Positions 24,784-32,761 of a DNA stretch of 64,000 bases are shown here, piece by piece. Source of the stretch: Paraconexibacter antarcticus. GTDB lineage: Bacteria > Actinomycetota > Thermoleophilia > Solirubrobacterales > Solirubrobacteraceae. The translations under genes were made by a program, and so were the position numbers. The notes under the pieces are model-generated. The model saw only the letters and a list, made by a program, of their open reading frames with translations, was not told where the DNA came from and made no database searches. Within the stretch, counting starts at the first letter, position 1. Each line of letters opens with the position of its first letter. The stretch covers positions 62,001 to 126,000 of the forward strand of contig NZ_CP098502.1 of the NCBI RefSeq assembly GCF_024220175.1, in the 5' to 3' direction.

Positions 24784-26046
24784 TCAGGAGGCGCGCAGCA
24801 GGGCGGGCCGCCGGCGCAGGCGCGCCCGGACGGACGCCGCCCCCGCCTCACGGGGGAGCGCCAGCACGCAGGCCAGCCCGGCGAGCGGCAGCAGGACGAT
24901 GACCTCGAGCGGCGCCCGCGGGCCCGCGGCGTCGGCGAGCGGCCCGAGCGCGGCGGCGGCGAGCCCGCCGACGCCGATCGCGAGGCCGAGCGTCACGCCC
25001 GAGGCGACGCCGAGGTGGTTCGGCAGGTAGGCCTGGCCCATGACGACGGAGATCGAGAACGTCGCGATCGCGATGAGCCCGATGAGCCCGAGCGCGACCG
25101 TCGCGAGCACCGGGCCGCCGAGCAGGAAGAGGATGAGCAGCGGCGCCTGGAGCGTGAAGGAGGCGAGCAGCAGCGGGCGGCGCCCGATGCGGTCGGCGAG
25201 GCGGCCGCCGACGAGCGTGCCGAGCGCGCCCGCGACGAGGAAGGCGATGAGCGCCGTCTCGCCGGCCGCCTTCGGGGTGTGCAGCACGTCGGTGAAGTAC
25301 AGCGGCACGAACGTCATGAGGCCGAAGTAGACGATCGAGCGGGCGGCGACGGCGCCCGTGAGGGTGACGAAGGCGCGCCAGTCGTCGTGGAGGACGGCGG
25401 CCGCGCGGCCGTTGGCGGCGGTCGTGGCGCGGGCGAGCGCGGCGGCGTGGGCCGTCGCGCGGGTGCGGGCCTCCCGCAGGCGGGGGAGCTCGCGGGCGGT
25501 GAGGACCGCGCCGGCGAGGCCGGGGAGCGCGAGCAGGACGGTCGCGTGCAGGCCGAAGGGGAGGACCGTCGCGGTGACGAGCATCGGGCCGAGCGCCCAG
25601 CCGGCGTTGCCGCCGACGGAGAAGTAGCTCATGCCCGTCGCCTTGAGGGGACCGGCCGCGTAGGCCGCGGCGCGGGAGCCCTCCGGGTGGAAGGCGGCGA
25701 CGCCGAGCCCGGAGGCGAGGACGGCGAGGAAGGCGGCGACCGGCGAGCCGAGCAGCCCGACGACCGCGAGGCCGGCCGCGGCGACGACGAAGCCGGCCGG
25801 CATGAGCCACGGGGCGGGGCGGCGGTCGGAGAGGTGGCCGAAGAGCGGCTGGACGATCGAGCTCGACATCGTCGCCGCGAGGACGAGCAGCGAGCCGGTG
25901 CCGTAGGACCAGTCGTGCGCGGTGAGGAGGAACGGGAGGAGGGCCGGGACGGCGCCCTGATAGACGTCGCAGAGGGCGTGCGCGAGGGCCAGGCGGGTCA
26001 TCTGACGGCGGTCGAGCTGGAGGGCGTCCTGCGGCACGCCCGCCAT
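24784..26046 (-). CDS. MFS transporter
   Basis: A 420-residue, 12-helix major facilitator with the loop motifs LFGHLSDRRPAPW and GGRLADRIGRRPLLL. Overall pattern (ALCDVYQGAVPALLPFLL at the start) resembles fosmidomycin-resistance-type exporters. The ATG at 26046 is preferred to one nine codons upstream. It is divergent from a lysR gene, which probably controls it. Confidence 0.88.
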   Translation of the reverse strand: MAGVPQDALQLDRRQMTRLALAHALCDVYQGAVPALLPFLLTAHDWSYGTGSLLVLAATMSSSIVQPLFGHLSDRRPAPWLMPAGFVVAAAGLAVVGLLGSPVAAFLAVLASGLGVAAFHPEGSRAAAYAAGPLKATGMSYFSVGGNAGWALGPMLVTATVLPFGLHATVLLALPGLAGAVLTARELPRLREARTRATAHAAALARATTAANGRAAAVLHDDWRAFVTLTGAVAARSIVYFGLMTFVPLYFTDVLHTPKAAGETALIAFLVAGALGTLVGGRLADRIGRRPLLLASFTLQAPLLILFLLGGPVLATVALGLIGLIAIATFSISVVMGQAYLPNHLGVASGVTLGLAIGVGGLAAAALGPLADAAGPRAPLEVIVLLPLAGLACVLALPREAGAASVRARLRRRPALLRAS

Positions 26047-26047
26047 C

Positions 26048-26061
26048 GTTGCGCGGGCAAC
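26048..26061. promoter_or_regulatory. Palindrome in the MFS/lysR divergent gap
   Basis: GTTGC-GCGG-GCAAC, a perfect 5-bp-arm dyad directly before the MFS start, in the 62-bp gap shared with the lysR gene. It could be a regulator site; a classical T-N11-A box is not obvious. Confidence 0.35.
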
Positions 26062-26108
26062 CCATAACCACAAAGACCGGTCCGGACTACGCTGTAGAGC
26101 GATCGCTT

Positions 26109-26993
26109 ATGGAACTGCGCCAGCTTCGCTATCTCGTCGCCATCGTCGAGCACGGGACGTTCACCGCGGCGGCCGCGGCGCTCCACGTCGCGCAGCCGGC
26201 GCTCTCGCAGCAGATGCGGCGGCTCGAGGCCGAGGTCGGCGTCCCCCTCCTGCGCCGCGGGGCCCGCGGGGTGCGCACGACGGAGGCGGGGGAGCTGCTC
26301 CTCGCCCGGGCCCGACGCGTCGCCGCCGAGCTCGACGCCGCGATCGCGGAGCTCGATCAGATCCAGGGCATCGAGCGCGGCCGCGTCATCGTCGGAGCGA
26401 TGGGGTCGCTCGGGCCCGTCGACCTCCCGGCGCTGCTCGCCGCCTTCCACGCCGGGCACCCGCAGATCATCCTCGAGGTCAAGGAGGAACCGACGGTCGA
26501 GCTCGTCCGCCTCCTCGCCGCCGACGAGGTCGACCTCGCGTTCGCGACCCGCGGCCCGGCGCTGCCCGCCGGGGTCGTCGAGCAGGTCATGGCCGAGGAG
26601 GACCTCGTGCTCGTCGTCGGGCCCGAGCACCGCCTGGCGCGGCGGCGGACGCCCGTCCGCCTCGGCGCGCTCGCGGAGGACCCGTGGATCGCCTTCAAGG
26701 GCGGCACCGGCCTGCGTCAGGCGATGGACGCCGCCACGGCCGCCGCGGGGGTCCGCCCGCGCGTCGCCTTCGCCTCCAACGAGCTCGACCGCGTGCTCGC
26801 GCTCGTCGCGCGCGGGCTCGGCGTGTCGGTCGTCCCGCGGTCGACGGCGGACACCGCGCGCGACCAGGTCGCGATCCTCGACGTCGCCCCCCGCCTGCGC
26901 CGGCAGATCGTCCTGCTCTGGCGGGAGGACCGCCCGCACGCCCCCGCCGCCCGCGCGCTGCTCGAGCTCGCGCGCGCCGGCGTCCACGCCTGA
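26109..26993 (+). CDS. LysR-family transcriptional regulator
   Basis: A 294-residue LTTR: N-terminal helix-turn-helix MELRQLRYLVAIVEHGTFTAAA...LHVAQPALSQQMRRLEAEVG, then a substrate-binding domain from about residue 90. The ATG at 26109 matches the family's conserved start ME-LRQLRYF. It is divergent from the MFS gene and is probably its regulator. The ligand is unknown. Confidence 0.93.
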   Translation: MELRQLRYLVAIVEHGTFTAAAAALHVAQPALSQQMRRLEAEVGVPLLRRGARGVRTTEAGELLLARARRVAAELDAAIAELDQIQGIERGRVIVGAMGSLGPVDLPALLAAFHAGHPQIILEVKEEPTVELVRLLAADEVDLAFATRGPALPAGVVEQVMAEEDLVLVVGPEHRLARRRTPVRLGALAEDPWIAFKGGTGLRQAMDAATAAAGVRPRVAFASNELDRVLALVARGLGVSVVPRSTADTARDQVAILDVAPRLRRQIVLLWREDRPHAPAARALLELARAGVHA

Positions 26994-27004
26994 GTGGACA
27001 TCGC

Positions 27005-27030
27005 CTCAAGCCGGGTGCGCGCCCGCCGAT
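27005..27030 (+). promoter_or_regulatory. Sigma-28-type promoter of flagellin
   Basis: CTCAAG, 15 bp, then CCGATCATT, 81 bp before the flagellin ATG. This is the gene class for which FliA/SigD promoters are expected, so it calibrates the other seven sites. Confidence 0.75.
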
Positions 27031-27111
27031 CATTCCGCTTGCAAGGCAAGAAGGAGCCCCATGGACGGGACTCCGGGACGCACAACCCCACATCATCAAG
27101 GAGAGATGATC

Positions 27112-27915
27112 ATGTCCCTCAGCATTCAGAACAACCTGCTCGCGATGCAGGCCCACCAGGCCGTCAACCGGTCGTCCGGTGACCTCGCAAAGTCGATGCA
27201 GAAGCTGTCCACCGGCTACCGCATCAACAGCGCGGCGGACGACGCAGCCGGCCTCGGCATCTCGGAGAAGATGCGTGGCCAGATCCGGGGCCTCGCCCAG
27301 GCGCAGCGCAACATCCAGGACGGGCAGTCCCTGACGCAGACCGCGGAAGGCAGCCTGGACGAGGTGCACTCGATGCTCCAGCGTGTCCGCGAGCTCGCCG
27401 TGCAGTACAAGAACGGCTCGCTCTCGTCCACGAACCAGGCCGCGATCCAGAGCGAGGTCAACAGCCTCGCCTCGGAGATCGACCGCATCGGGACGTCCTC
27501 GCAGTTCAACGGCATCAAGCTCCTCGACGGGTCGACCAGCTCGGTGACCTTCCAGGTGGGTGCCAACGACGGCGAGGAGATCTCCGTCGCCATGATCAGC
27601 CTCGGCGCGACGGTCGGTACGTCGTTCTCGAGCCTGAGCAGCGCGACGGCGCTGACGGACATCGATACGGCCATCGACAACGTGTCGTCGGCCCGTGCCA
27701 CGTTCGGTGCGGTGCAGAACCGCCTCGATCACACCCTCGCGGTCTCCGCGACGGCGCAGCAGAACCTGACGGCGGCCGAGTCCCGCATCCGTGACGTCGA
27801 CATGGCGGACGAGATGACGAAGCTCACCAAGAACCAGATCCTGCAGCAGGCCGGCAACGCGATGCTCGCCCAGGCGAACCAGGCCCCGCAGTCGGTCCTC
27901 TCGCTCCTGCGCTAG
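27112..27915 (+). CDS. fliC: Flagellin
   Basis: A 267-residue flagellin made almost only of the D0/D1 core: SLSIQNNLLAMQAHQAVNRS, LSTGYRINSAADDAAGLGIS near the N-terminus and NLTAAESRIRDVDMADEMT with NQILQQAGNAMLAQANQ at the C-terminus. The variable D2/D3 region is nearly absent. It is exported and polymerises as the filament. AAGGAG lies 8 bp before ATG 27112, which decides against ATG 27106. It is the only flagellin gene in the window. Confidence 0.97.
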   Translation: MSLSIQNNLLAMQAHQAVNRSSGDLAKSMQKLSTGYRINSAADDAAGLGISEKMRGQIRGLAQAQRNIQDGQSLTQTAEGSLDEVHSMLQRVRELAVQYKNGSLSSTNQAAIQSEVNSLASEIDRIGTSSQFNGIKLLDGSTSSVTFQVGANDGEEISVAMISLGATVGTSFSSLSSATALTDIDTAIDNVSSARATFGAVQNRLDHTLAVSATAQQNLTAAESRIRDVDMADEMTKLTKNQILQQAGNAMLAQANQAPQSVLSLLR

Positions 27916-27944
27916 TCGCAGTCGCGGTCGGACACCTCGCAGTA

Positions 27945-27978
27945 CCCGCCTCGCTCCGGTTCGCCGGGGTGAGGCGGG
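27945..27978 (+). terminator. Hairpin terminator candidate after flagellin
   Basis: CCCGCCTC (27945-27952) pairs with GAGGCGGG (27971-27978), and an inner CCGG/CCGG pair shortens the loop. It begins 30 bp after the flagellin stop. No T tract follows. The remaining bases to 28151 show no gene or further clear signal. Confidence 0.6.
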
Positions 27979-28151
27979 CGTGGTGCCCGCTTCGGCGGAA
28001 CATGCAGGGCCACGCGGCGCCGGCGGCATCCGGCGCGCGGGGCAGGACACACGCTCCTTGCGGGTCGGCATACCCGCACGGGGGACGGATCAGGCGTCGG
28101 GCGGTCTCTCCCTGCAGAGGCCGCCCGCTCGTCTTGACCGGCGGCGCGCCT

Positions 28152-28982
28152 TCAGCGCATGACGACGCGCTGCGCCCGCCGGATGACGCCGAAGTAGTTC
28201 GTCGGCGCCACCCGCTGCAGGAGGTCCATCGCCTTCGCGTCGGCTCCGATGAGGACGCGGTCATGGCCCTTGTCGACGCCGCGCATGATCGTCTCCGCGG
28301 CCTTCGCCGGCGTCGTGCGGGCGATCTTCTCGAAGTCCTTCTTCAGCGCCGCGCCGTCGTCCCGGCGGCCGAGGTTGTCGACGTGGTGGCGGCCGTTGTT
28401 GACGATGTTCGTCCGGATGCCGCCCGGGTGGACGCAGATCGCGCGCACGCCGGTGCCGTGCAGCTCGTGGCGGAGGGACTCGGTGTAGCCGCGGACCGCG
28501 AACTTCGAGGCGTTGTAGGCGCTCTGGGTCGGGAAGGCGATGATCCCGAAGAGGCTCGAGATGTTGATGATCGCGCCGGAGTCCTGCGCGGTGAGGATCG
28601 GCAGGTAGGCCTGGGTCCCGTGGACGACGCCCCAGAAGTTGATGTTCATGACCCACTCGACGTCCTCGGTCGACTGGTCGGCGACGGTCTGCGAGAGGGC
28701 GACGCCGGCGTTGTTGATCACGAGGGCGATCGGGGCGGCGGCCCACTCCTGCACCTCGGCGGCGAGCTGCTGGTGCGCCCAGCGGTCGCTGACGTCCATG
28801 ACCTTCGTGAGGACGGGGACGCTCAGCGTCTCGGCCGTCTCGAGCAGCCCGGCCTCGTTCACGTCGCTGAGGACGAGCGGGCAGCCGCGGGCGGCGAGGT
28901 TGCGGGCGAGGGCGCGGCCGATGCCGGAGCCGGCGCCCGTGATGATGGCGACGCGGCCGTCGACCTGCGTGGGGGAGGACAT
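28152..28982 (-). CDS. Short-chain dehydrogenase/reductase
   Basis: A 276-residue classical SDR: cofactor motif TGAGSGIGRAL, NNAG, catalytic Ser in NISS and YxxxK in SAYNASKFA. The C-terminal extension (about 60 residues) is as seen in lipid/steroid-type SDRs. Substrate unknown. The ATG at 28982 is chosen; the frame is open far upstream but that part shows no homology-like sequence and underlies the CHAP gene. Confidence 0.9.
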   Translation of the reverse strand: MSSPTQVDGRVAIITGAGSGIGRALARNLAARGCPLVLSDVNEAGLLETAETLSVPVLTKVMDVSDRWAHQQLAAEVQEWAAAPIALVINNAGVALSQTVADQSTEDVEWVMNINFWGVVHGTQAYLPILTAQDSGAIINISSLFGIIAFPTQSAYNASKFAVRGYTESLRHELHGTGVRAICVHPGGIRTNIVNNGRHHVDNLGRRDDGAALKKDFEKIARTTPAKAAETIMRGVDKGHDRVLIGADAKAMDLLQRVAPTNYFGVIRRAQRVVMR

Positions 28983-29018
28983 GGCGCGTGAAGGTACACC
29001 ACCGTCGGATTCGGCCCG

Positions 29019-29044
29019 CTCAACGGTGGGCGGCGGCTGCCGAT
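29019..29044 (+). promoter_or_regulatory. Sigma-28-type promoter of CHAP gene
   Basis: CTCAAC, 15 bp, then CCGATCATG. The -10 core ends 10 bp before ATG 29055, the same geometry as at the glycosyltransferase and motA, and overlaps the alternative ATG at 29046. Confidence 0.55.
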
Positions 29045-29054
29045 CATGGGGGAG

Positions 29055-29774
29055 ATGAGCGTCGAGGCCGTCATGGCCCGCATCACGATGATCCAGCAGG
29101 GGCTGCAGCCGCCGACGGCTCCCGCCGGGGCGTCCGCCGCGCCGGCGTGGTCCGCCGACGGCACGACGCAGGTGCCGTCGGCCTTCGCGGCGATGCTCGG
29201 GAACGCGACGACGGGCGGGGACGGCGCGACGGCGGGGCTGACGGCGCCGCTCGCCGGGGGCGCGGCGCTCACGGCCGGCTCGCCGCTCACGGCCGCCTCG
29301 ATCGGCGGGGCCGTCCCCGTCGGCGCCGTGGCACCGGGTGGGGACGCCGGGCAGCGGATGATCGCCCTCGCGCAGCAGGAGCTCGCCCAGGGCGTCGCCG
29401 AGCAGCCCCCGGGGTCGAACGACTCGCCGCGGATCGCCGACTACCGGACCGCGACGGCCGGCTCGGGCGTCGGCCCCTGGTGCGCGTACTTCGTCTCGTG
29501 GCTCGCGAAGCAGGCCGGCACGCCGGTCGGCGAGGCGGGCCAGGGCTTCGGGTCCGTCGACGCGCTGCACGCCTGGGCGCAGCGCACCGACCGCACGACC
29601 GCCGCGCCGGCGCCCGGCGAGCTCATCGTCTGGAACGAGCACATCGGGCTCGTCACCGGCGTGGACCCGAACGGCACGATCCACACGATCGAGGGGAACT
29701 CCTCCGACCGCGTCTCCGCCCGGACCTACGGCCCGGACGGGGGCGGCGCGCTGACGTACGTGAAGCTCGGCTGA
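29055..29774 (+). CDS. CHAP-domain peptidoglycan hydrolase, probable flagellar (FlgJ-like role)
   Basis: A 239-residue protein. The N-terminal MSVEAVMARITMIQQGL followed by FAAMLG resembles the start of flagellar-locus lytic enzymes in Gram-positive bacteria. An Ala/Gly/Thr-rich linker leads to a CHAP domain (about 100-239) with catalytic Cys in GPWCAYFVSWLAKQAG, His in NEHIGLVTGV and IEGNSS. It would open the wall for the growing rod. There is no signal peptide, consistent with export through the flagellar gate. The promoter geometry favours ATG 29055 over 29046. Confidence 0.72.
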   Translation: MSVEAVMARITMIQQGLQPPTAPAGASAAPAWSADGTTQVPSAFAAMLGNATTGGDGATAGLTAPLAGGAALTAGSPLTAASIGGAVPVGAVAPGGDAGQRMIALAQQELAQGVAEQPPGSNDSPRIADYRTATAGSGVGPWCAYFVSWLAKQAGTPVGEAGQGFGSVDALHAWAQRTDRTTAAPAPGELIVWNEHIGLVTGVDPNGTIHTIEGNSSDRVSARTYGPDGGGALTYVKLG

Positions 29775-29832
29775 ATCGGCGCAGGGGCAGCGAACCCCAC
29801 CGCAGAGGCGGCGTCCGCTGCCGGAGCCGCGG

Positions 29833-30258
29833 TCAGCCGGCGAGCGTGGCGTCCATCGTGATCTCGGGGACGCCCGCGAGCGCCTTGCTCACGGGGCACC
29901 CGGCCTTCGCCTCCTCGGCGTGCCCACGGAAGTGCTCCTCGCTCAGGCCGGGGACGGTGCCGACGACCTTGAGGTGGATCTTCGTGATCGACGGGCCGTC
30001 GTCGAGCAGGCGCAGCTGCACGACCGCCTCGGCCTCGACGGAGGTCGGGTTGTGGCCCGCCTCGGCGAGGATATTCGACAGCGCCATCGAGAGGCAGGCC
30101 GCGTGGGCCGCGCCGATGAGCTGCTCCGGATTCGCCCCCGGACCGTCTTCGAAGCGCGACTTGAACGAGTACTGGCCGGTGATGTCCTCACCGGCGGTGA
30201 AGACCCCGCTGCCGCCCTTGAGGTCGCCCTCCCACTTCGCCTTGCCCTTCGATGCCAT
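29833..30258 (-). CDS. osmC: OsmC-family peroxide-reducing protein
   Basis: A 141-residue OsmC. The two reactive cysteines lie in AHAACLSMAL and EEAKAGCPVSKAL; the N-terminal GSGVFTAGEDITGQYSF is also typical. It reduces organic hydroperoxides in the cytoplasm. A clear AGGAGG ribosome site precedes the ATG. It stands alone. Confidence 0.93.
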   Translation of the reverse strand: MASKGKAKWEGDLKGGSGVFTAGEDITGQYSFKSRFEDGPGANPEQLIGAAHAACLSMALSNILAEAGHNPTSVEAEAVVQLRLLDDGPSITKIHLKVVGTVPGLSEEHFRGHAEEAKAGCPVSKALAGVPEITMDATLAG

Positions 30259-30333
30259 GTCGTCTCCTCCTGGGTTTGGGGTGGAGGGACCAACCTAGCC
30301 GCCCGTGGCCCGTCGCCGGGCGCGCCTGAGCGC

Positions 30334-31428
30334 TCAGGCGGGGCGCAGGCCGGCCTTGTCGCCGGTGATGCCGAGCGACGGGACCGTCACGACGCCGCCC
30401 TCGTCGGTGACCTCGCCGATGACGGCGGCACCGGGGTGGTGCTGCGCGAGCGCCTCGACGGCGTCGTCGGCGCGCTCGGCGGGGACGACGCAGACGAAGC
30501 CGCAGCCCATGTTGAAGACCTCCCACATCTCCGGGACGGAGACGGCGCCGTGCCGGGCGATGAGGTCGAAGACGGGCGTGACGGGGAGGGGGGCGGAGAT
30601 CCGCCAGCCGAGCCGGGTGCCGCCGAGCCGCAGGAGGTTCGTCAGGCCGCCGCCGGTGATGTGGGCGAGGCCGTGGACGGGGACGTCGCTGCGGATGAGG
30701 TCCATCACGGCGCGGACGTAGATGACGGTCGGCTCGAGGAGCGCGTCGAGGACGGAGGCGCCGCCGAGCTCGTCGGGCGTCGCGTGCATGTCGAGGGCCG
30801 GGAGGCCGCCCGCCGTGTCCTCGAGCAGCGCCCTGCGGGCGAGCGTGTAGCCGTTGGAGTGGGGGCCGGAGGCGGGGAGGCCGATGAGCGCGTCGCCGGG
30901 CCGGGCGTCCGCGCCGGTGATGACCGCGTCGAGCGCGACGGTGCCGAAGGCGGTGCCGCAGAGGTCGAAGCCGTGCGGGTCCGGGTGGCCCTTGATGAGC
31001 TCCGGGATGACGGCGAGCTCGCCGCCGGGGATCTCGATGTTCGCCTGCTCGGCGCCGGTCTTCAGGCCCTGGGCGATGCGGCCGAGCGCGGTCGGGTCCG
31101 CCTGCTGGACGGCGAGGTAGTCGACCATCGCGATCGGCTCCGCGCCGACGCAGATGATGTCGTTGACGTTCATCGCGATGCAGTCGATGCCGACCGTCTC
31201 CAGGCGGTCGGCCTGCTCGGCGAGCACGAGCTTGGACCCGACCCCGTCCGTCGAGAACGCGATCCCGAGGTTCGGCGCGACCCGCAGCACCGAGGCGTAG
31301 TGCCCCGACGGCAGGACGGAGGCGCTGGGGCGGTCCAGCTCGATCGTCGACAGCACGCGGACCAGGGCCCCGACGCCCTCGTCGGCCTGGGTGGTGTCGA
31401 CGCCGGCGGCGGCATAGCTCTCGGACAT
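30334..31428 (-). CDS. purM: Phosphoribosylformylglycinamidine cyclo-ligase (AIR synthase)
   Basis: A 364-residue PurM, the fifth step of purine synthesis (FGAM to AIR with ATP). Recognisable are STDGVGSKLVLAEQ, MNVNDIICVGAEPIAMVDYL, GLPASGPHSNGYTLAR and HITGGGLTNLLRL. The ATG at 31428 gives the usual N-terminus MSESYAAAGVD; upstream in-frame sequence looks noncoding. Confidence 0.96.
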   Translation of the reverse strand: MSESYAAAGVDTTQADEGVGALVRVLSTIELDRPSASVLPSGHYASVLRVAPNLGIAFSTDGVGSKLVLAEQADRLETVGIDCIAMNVNDIICVGAEPIAMVDYLAVQQADPTALGRIAQGLKTGAEQANIEIPGGELAVIPELIKGHPDPHGFDLCGTAFGTVALDAVITGADARPGDALIGLPASGPHSNGYTLARRALLEDTAGGLPALDMHATPDELGGASVLDALLEPTVIYVRAVMDLIRSDVPVHGLAHITGGGLTNLLRLGGTRLGWRISAPLPVTPVFDLIARHGAVSVPEMWEVFNMGCGFVCVVPAERADDAVEALAQHHPGAAVIGEVTDEGGVVTVPSLGITGDKAGLRPA

Positions 31429-31541
31429 CCCCCTCGATGCTGTCAGACAAGGCGGCGAAGCGGGTTCCGCCACCCCGCGGCCCGCCGCGCCCCGGGCCGC
31501 CGGCCCGCCGCGCACCCGCCCCGCCCCCGTCCGCCCCCCCA

Positions 31542-31596
31542 GAAGGTGAATGAAGGTTCAGGGTGCTCTGGGCCCCCGGAACCTTCATTCACCTTC
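31542..31596. repeat. 55-bp palindromic element, left copy
   Basis: Perfect 18-bp arms, GAAGGTGAATGAAGGTTC (31542-31559) and its complement at 31579-31596, enclose a 19-base asymmetric loop containing GGGCCC. A near copy lies in the opposite orientation at 32641-32695, on the other side of the DUF559 gene. The AT-richer arms stand out against their surroundings. Confidence 0.9.
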
Positions 31597-31684
31597 ATCT
31601 GTGACGTCGAGCGCGCAGATTCGGTGCGGAGAGGACGCAGGTGTGCCGTAGCGCCGTCGCAGGTCCGCAGCCGACACTGGGCGC

Positions 31685-32710
31685 GTGAACCAGGTGTGGC
31701 TTCCCGAGGGTGTGCGACCGGACGAGTGCCACCGTGAGCTGGGCGTCCCGGTCGACGGCATCATCGCGCGGCTCGCGGGCCGTCAGGAGGGGAACGTCCA
31801 CGTCGCGCAGCTCCGGCGACTCGGCGTGACGCGCGAGCATGTACGCGTGCGCCGCCGCAGCGGGCAACTGCATCGCGACCGTCCCGGTCTCTATCTCGCC
31901 GGACGCGTGACGCAGTCGCCCGAGGGCCGGCGGATCGGCGAGGTGCTCCGCTCGGGCGCGGACGCGATGCTGGGCGGTCGCTCCACGCTCGTCGGCTGCG
32001 GCCTGCTGCCGGAGGACCGGGCGCGCCCCGTCGACATCGTCATTCCGGCGCGCCGCGCCCTCGACCGGGCGGGGGTGAGCCGCGTGTCCGTGCGCGCCCA
32101 CGAGTGCACGGTGGTGGACGGCGTGATGTCCATGACCGTGCCCCGGGCCCTGCTGCACCTCGCGGCGATCCATGGCGACGCGGAGCTGCGCACGGCCTGG
32201 CGCGAGGCGGCCTACCGCCGCCGGCTCCACATGCCGGCGATCCTGCGGGTGCTCGACGAGCATCACGGGACGCCGGGCACGCGCGTCCTGCGTGAGCTCC
32301 ACGCCGAGCGCGCGGGCCTGATCGGGCTGACCGCGAACGAGTTCGAGGACCGGATGCGGGCGATCCTCCTGGAGGCCGGAATGCCCGAGCCTCGCTGCGA
32401 CCAGCCGCTCCGGATCGCGGGCACCGTGCTCCGGCCGGACCTCCACGTCGTCGAGCGAGGCCTCGTGATCGAGGCGGACGGGCGCGACGGCCACGATGAC
32501 CCCGAGCGTCGCCGCGAGGACGCGCGTCGTGATGCGCTCTACCGGTCGAACGGCCTCACCGTCGTCCGCTACGGCTGGTGGGCGGTGACGTACGAGCGGC
32601 CGCGGGTGGTCGCCGAGATGGTCGCCTTCGACGCCCATTGGAAGCTGAATGAAGCTTCAGGGGGCCCACAGCACCCTGAACCTTCATTCACCTTCGGGGT
32701 GCGGCGGTAG
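31685..32710 (+). CDS. AbiEi-like/DUF559 (Vsr-like nuclease) protein
   Basis: The 341-residue protein joins a winged-helix AbiEi-antitoxin-like N-terminal region (VAQLRRLGVTREHVRVRRRSG, about residues 40-75) to a C-terminal DUF559 domain related to very-short-patch-repair nucleases (about 220-320). Probable catalytic residues are visible: Asp in LRPDLHV, Glu in GLVIEADGRDGH, then LTVVRYGWW. No partner toxin gene is adjacent. The last 24 codons run through the right palindrome, so the element supplies the C-terminus. The GTG start is the first good one. Could be an orphan TA component, a DNA-processing enzyme or a selfish-element gene. Confidence 0.75.
   Translation: MNQVWLPEGVRPDECHRELGVPVDGIIARLAGRQEGNVHVAQLRRLGVTREHVRVRRRSGQLHRDRPGLYLAGRVTQSPEGRRIGEVLRSGADAMLGGRSTLVGCGLLPEDRARPVDIVIPARRALDRAGVSRVSVRAHECTVVDGVMSMTVPRALLHLAAIHGDAELRTAWREAAYRRRLHMPAILRVLDEHHGTPGTRVLRELHAERAGLIGLTANEFEDRMRAILLEAGMPEPRCDQPLRIAGTVLRPDLHVVERGLVIEADGRDGHDDPERRREDARRDALYRSNGLTVVRYGWWAVTYERPRVVAEMVAFDAHWKLNEASGGPQHPEPSFTFGVRR
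32641..32695. repeat. 55-bp palindromic element, right copy (inverted)
   Basis: Arms at 32641-32658 and 32678-32695 match at 16 of 18 positions. The complement of the 19-base loop matches the left copy's loop at 17 of 19 positions, so the copy is in the opposite orientation to 31542-31596. It overlaps the 3' end of the DUF559 gene. Confidence 0.9.
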
Positions 32711-32752
32711 CGCGGGGTGCGGCGGTAGCGCGGGGTGTGGCGGTATGCGCTT
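32697..32752. repeat. 18-bp tandem repeat, about three units
   Basis: The unit GCGGCGGTAGCGCGGGGT occurs twice without change and a third time with several differences, directly after the right palindrome. The first unit contains the TAG stop of the DUF559 gene. Confidence 0.8.
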
Positions 32753-32761
32753 GTCGCGGCG

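Noticed and set aside
27061..27111. Longer flagellin N-terminus from ATG 27061 or 27106
   Set aside because: The ribosome site AAGGAG is correctly spaced only for ATG 27112, where the conserved flagellin start begins.
31685..32710. Classical two-gene AbiE-type toxin-antitoxin system
   Set aside because: Only the AbiEi-like part is present, fused to DUF559; no AbiEii-type nucleotidyltransferase gene is next to it.
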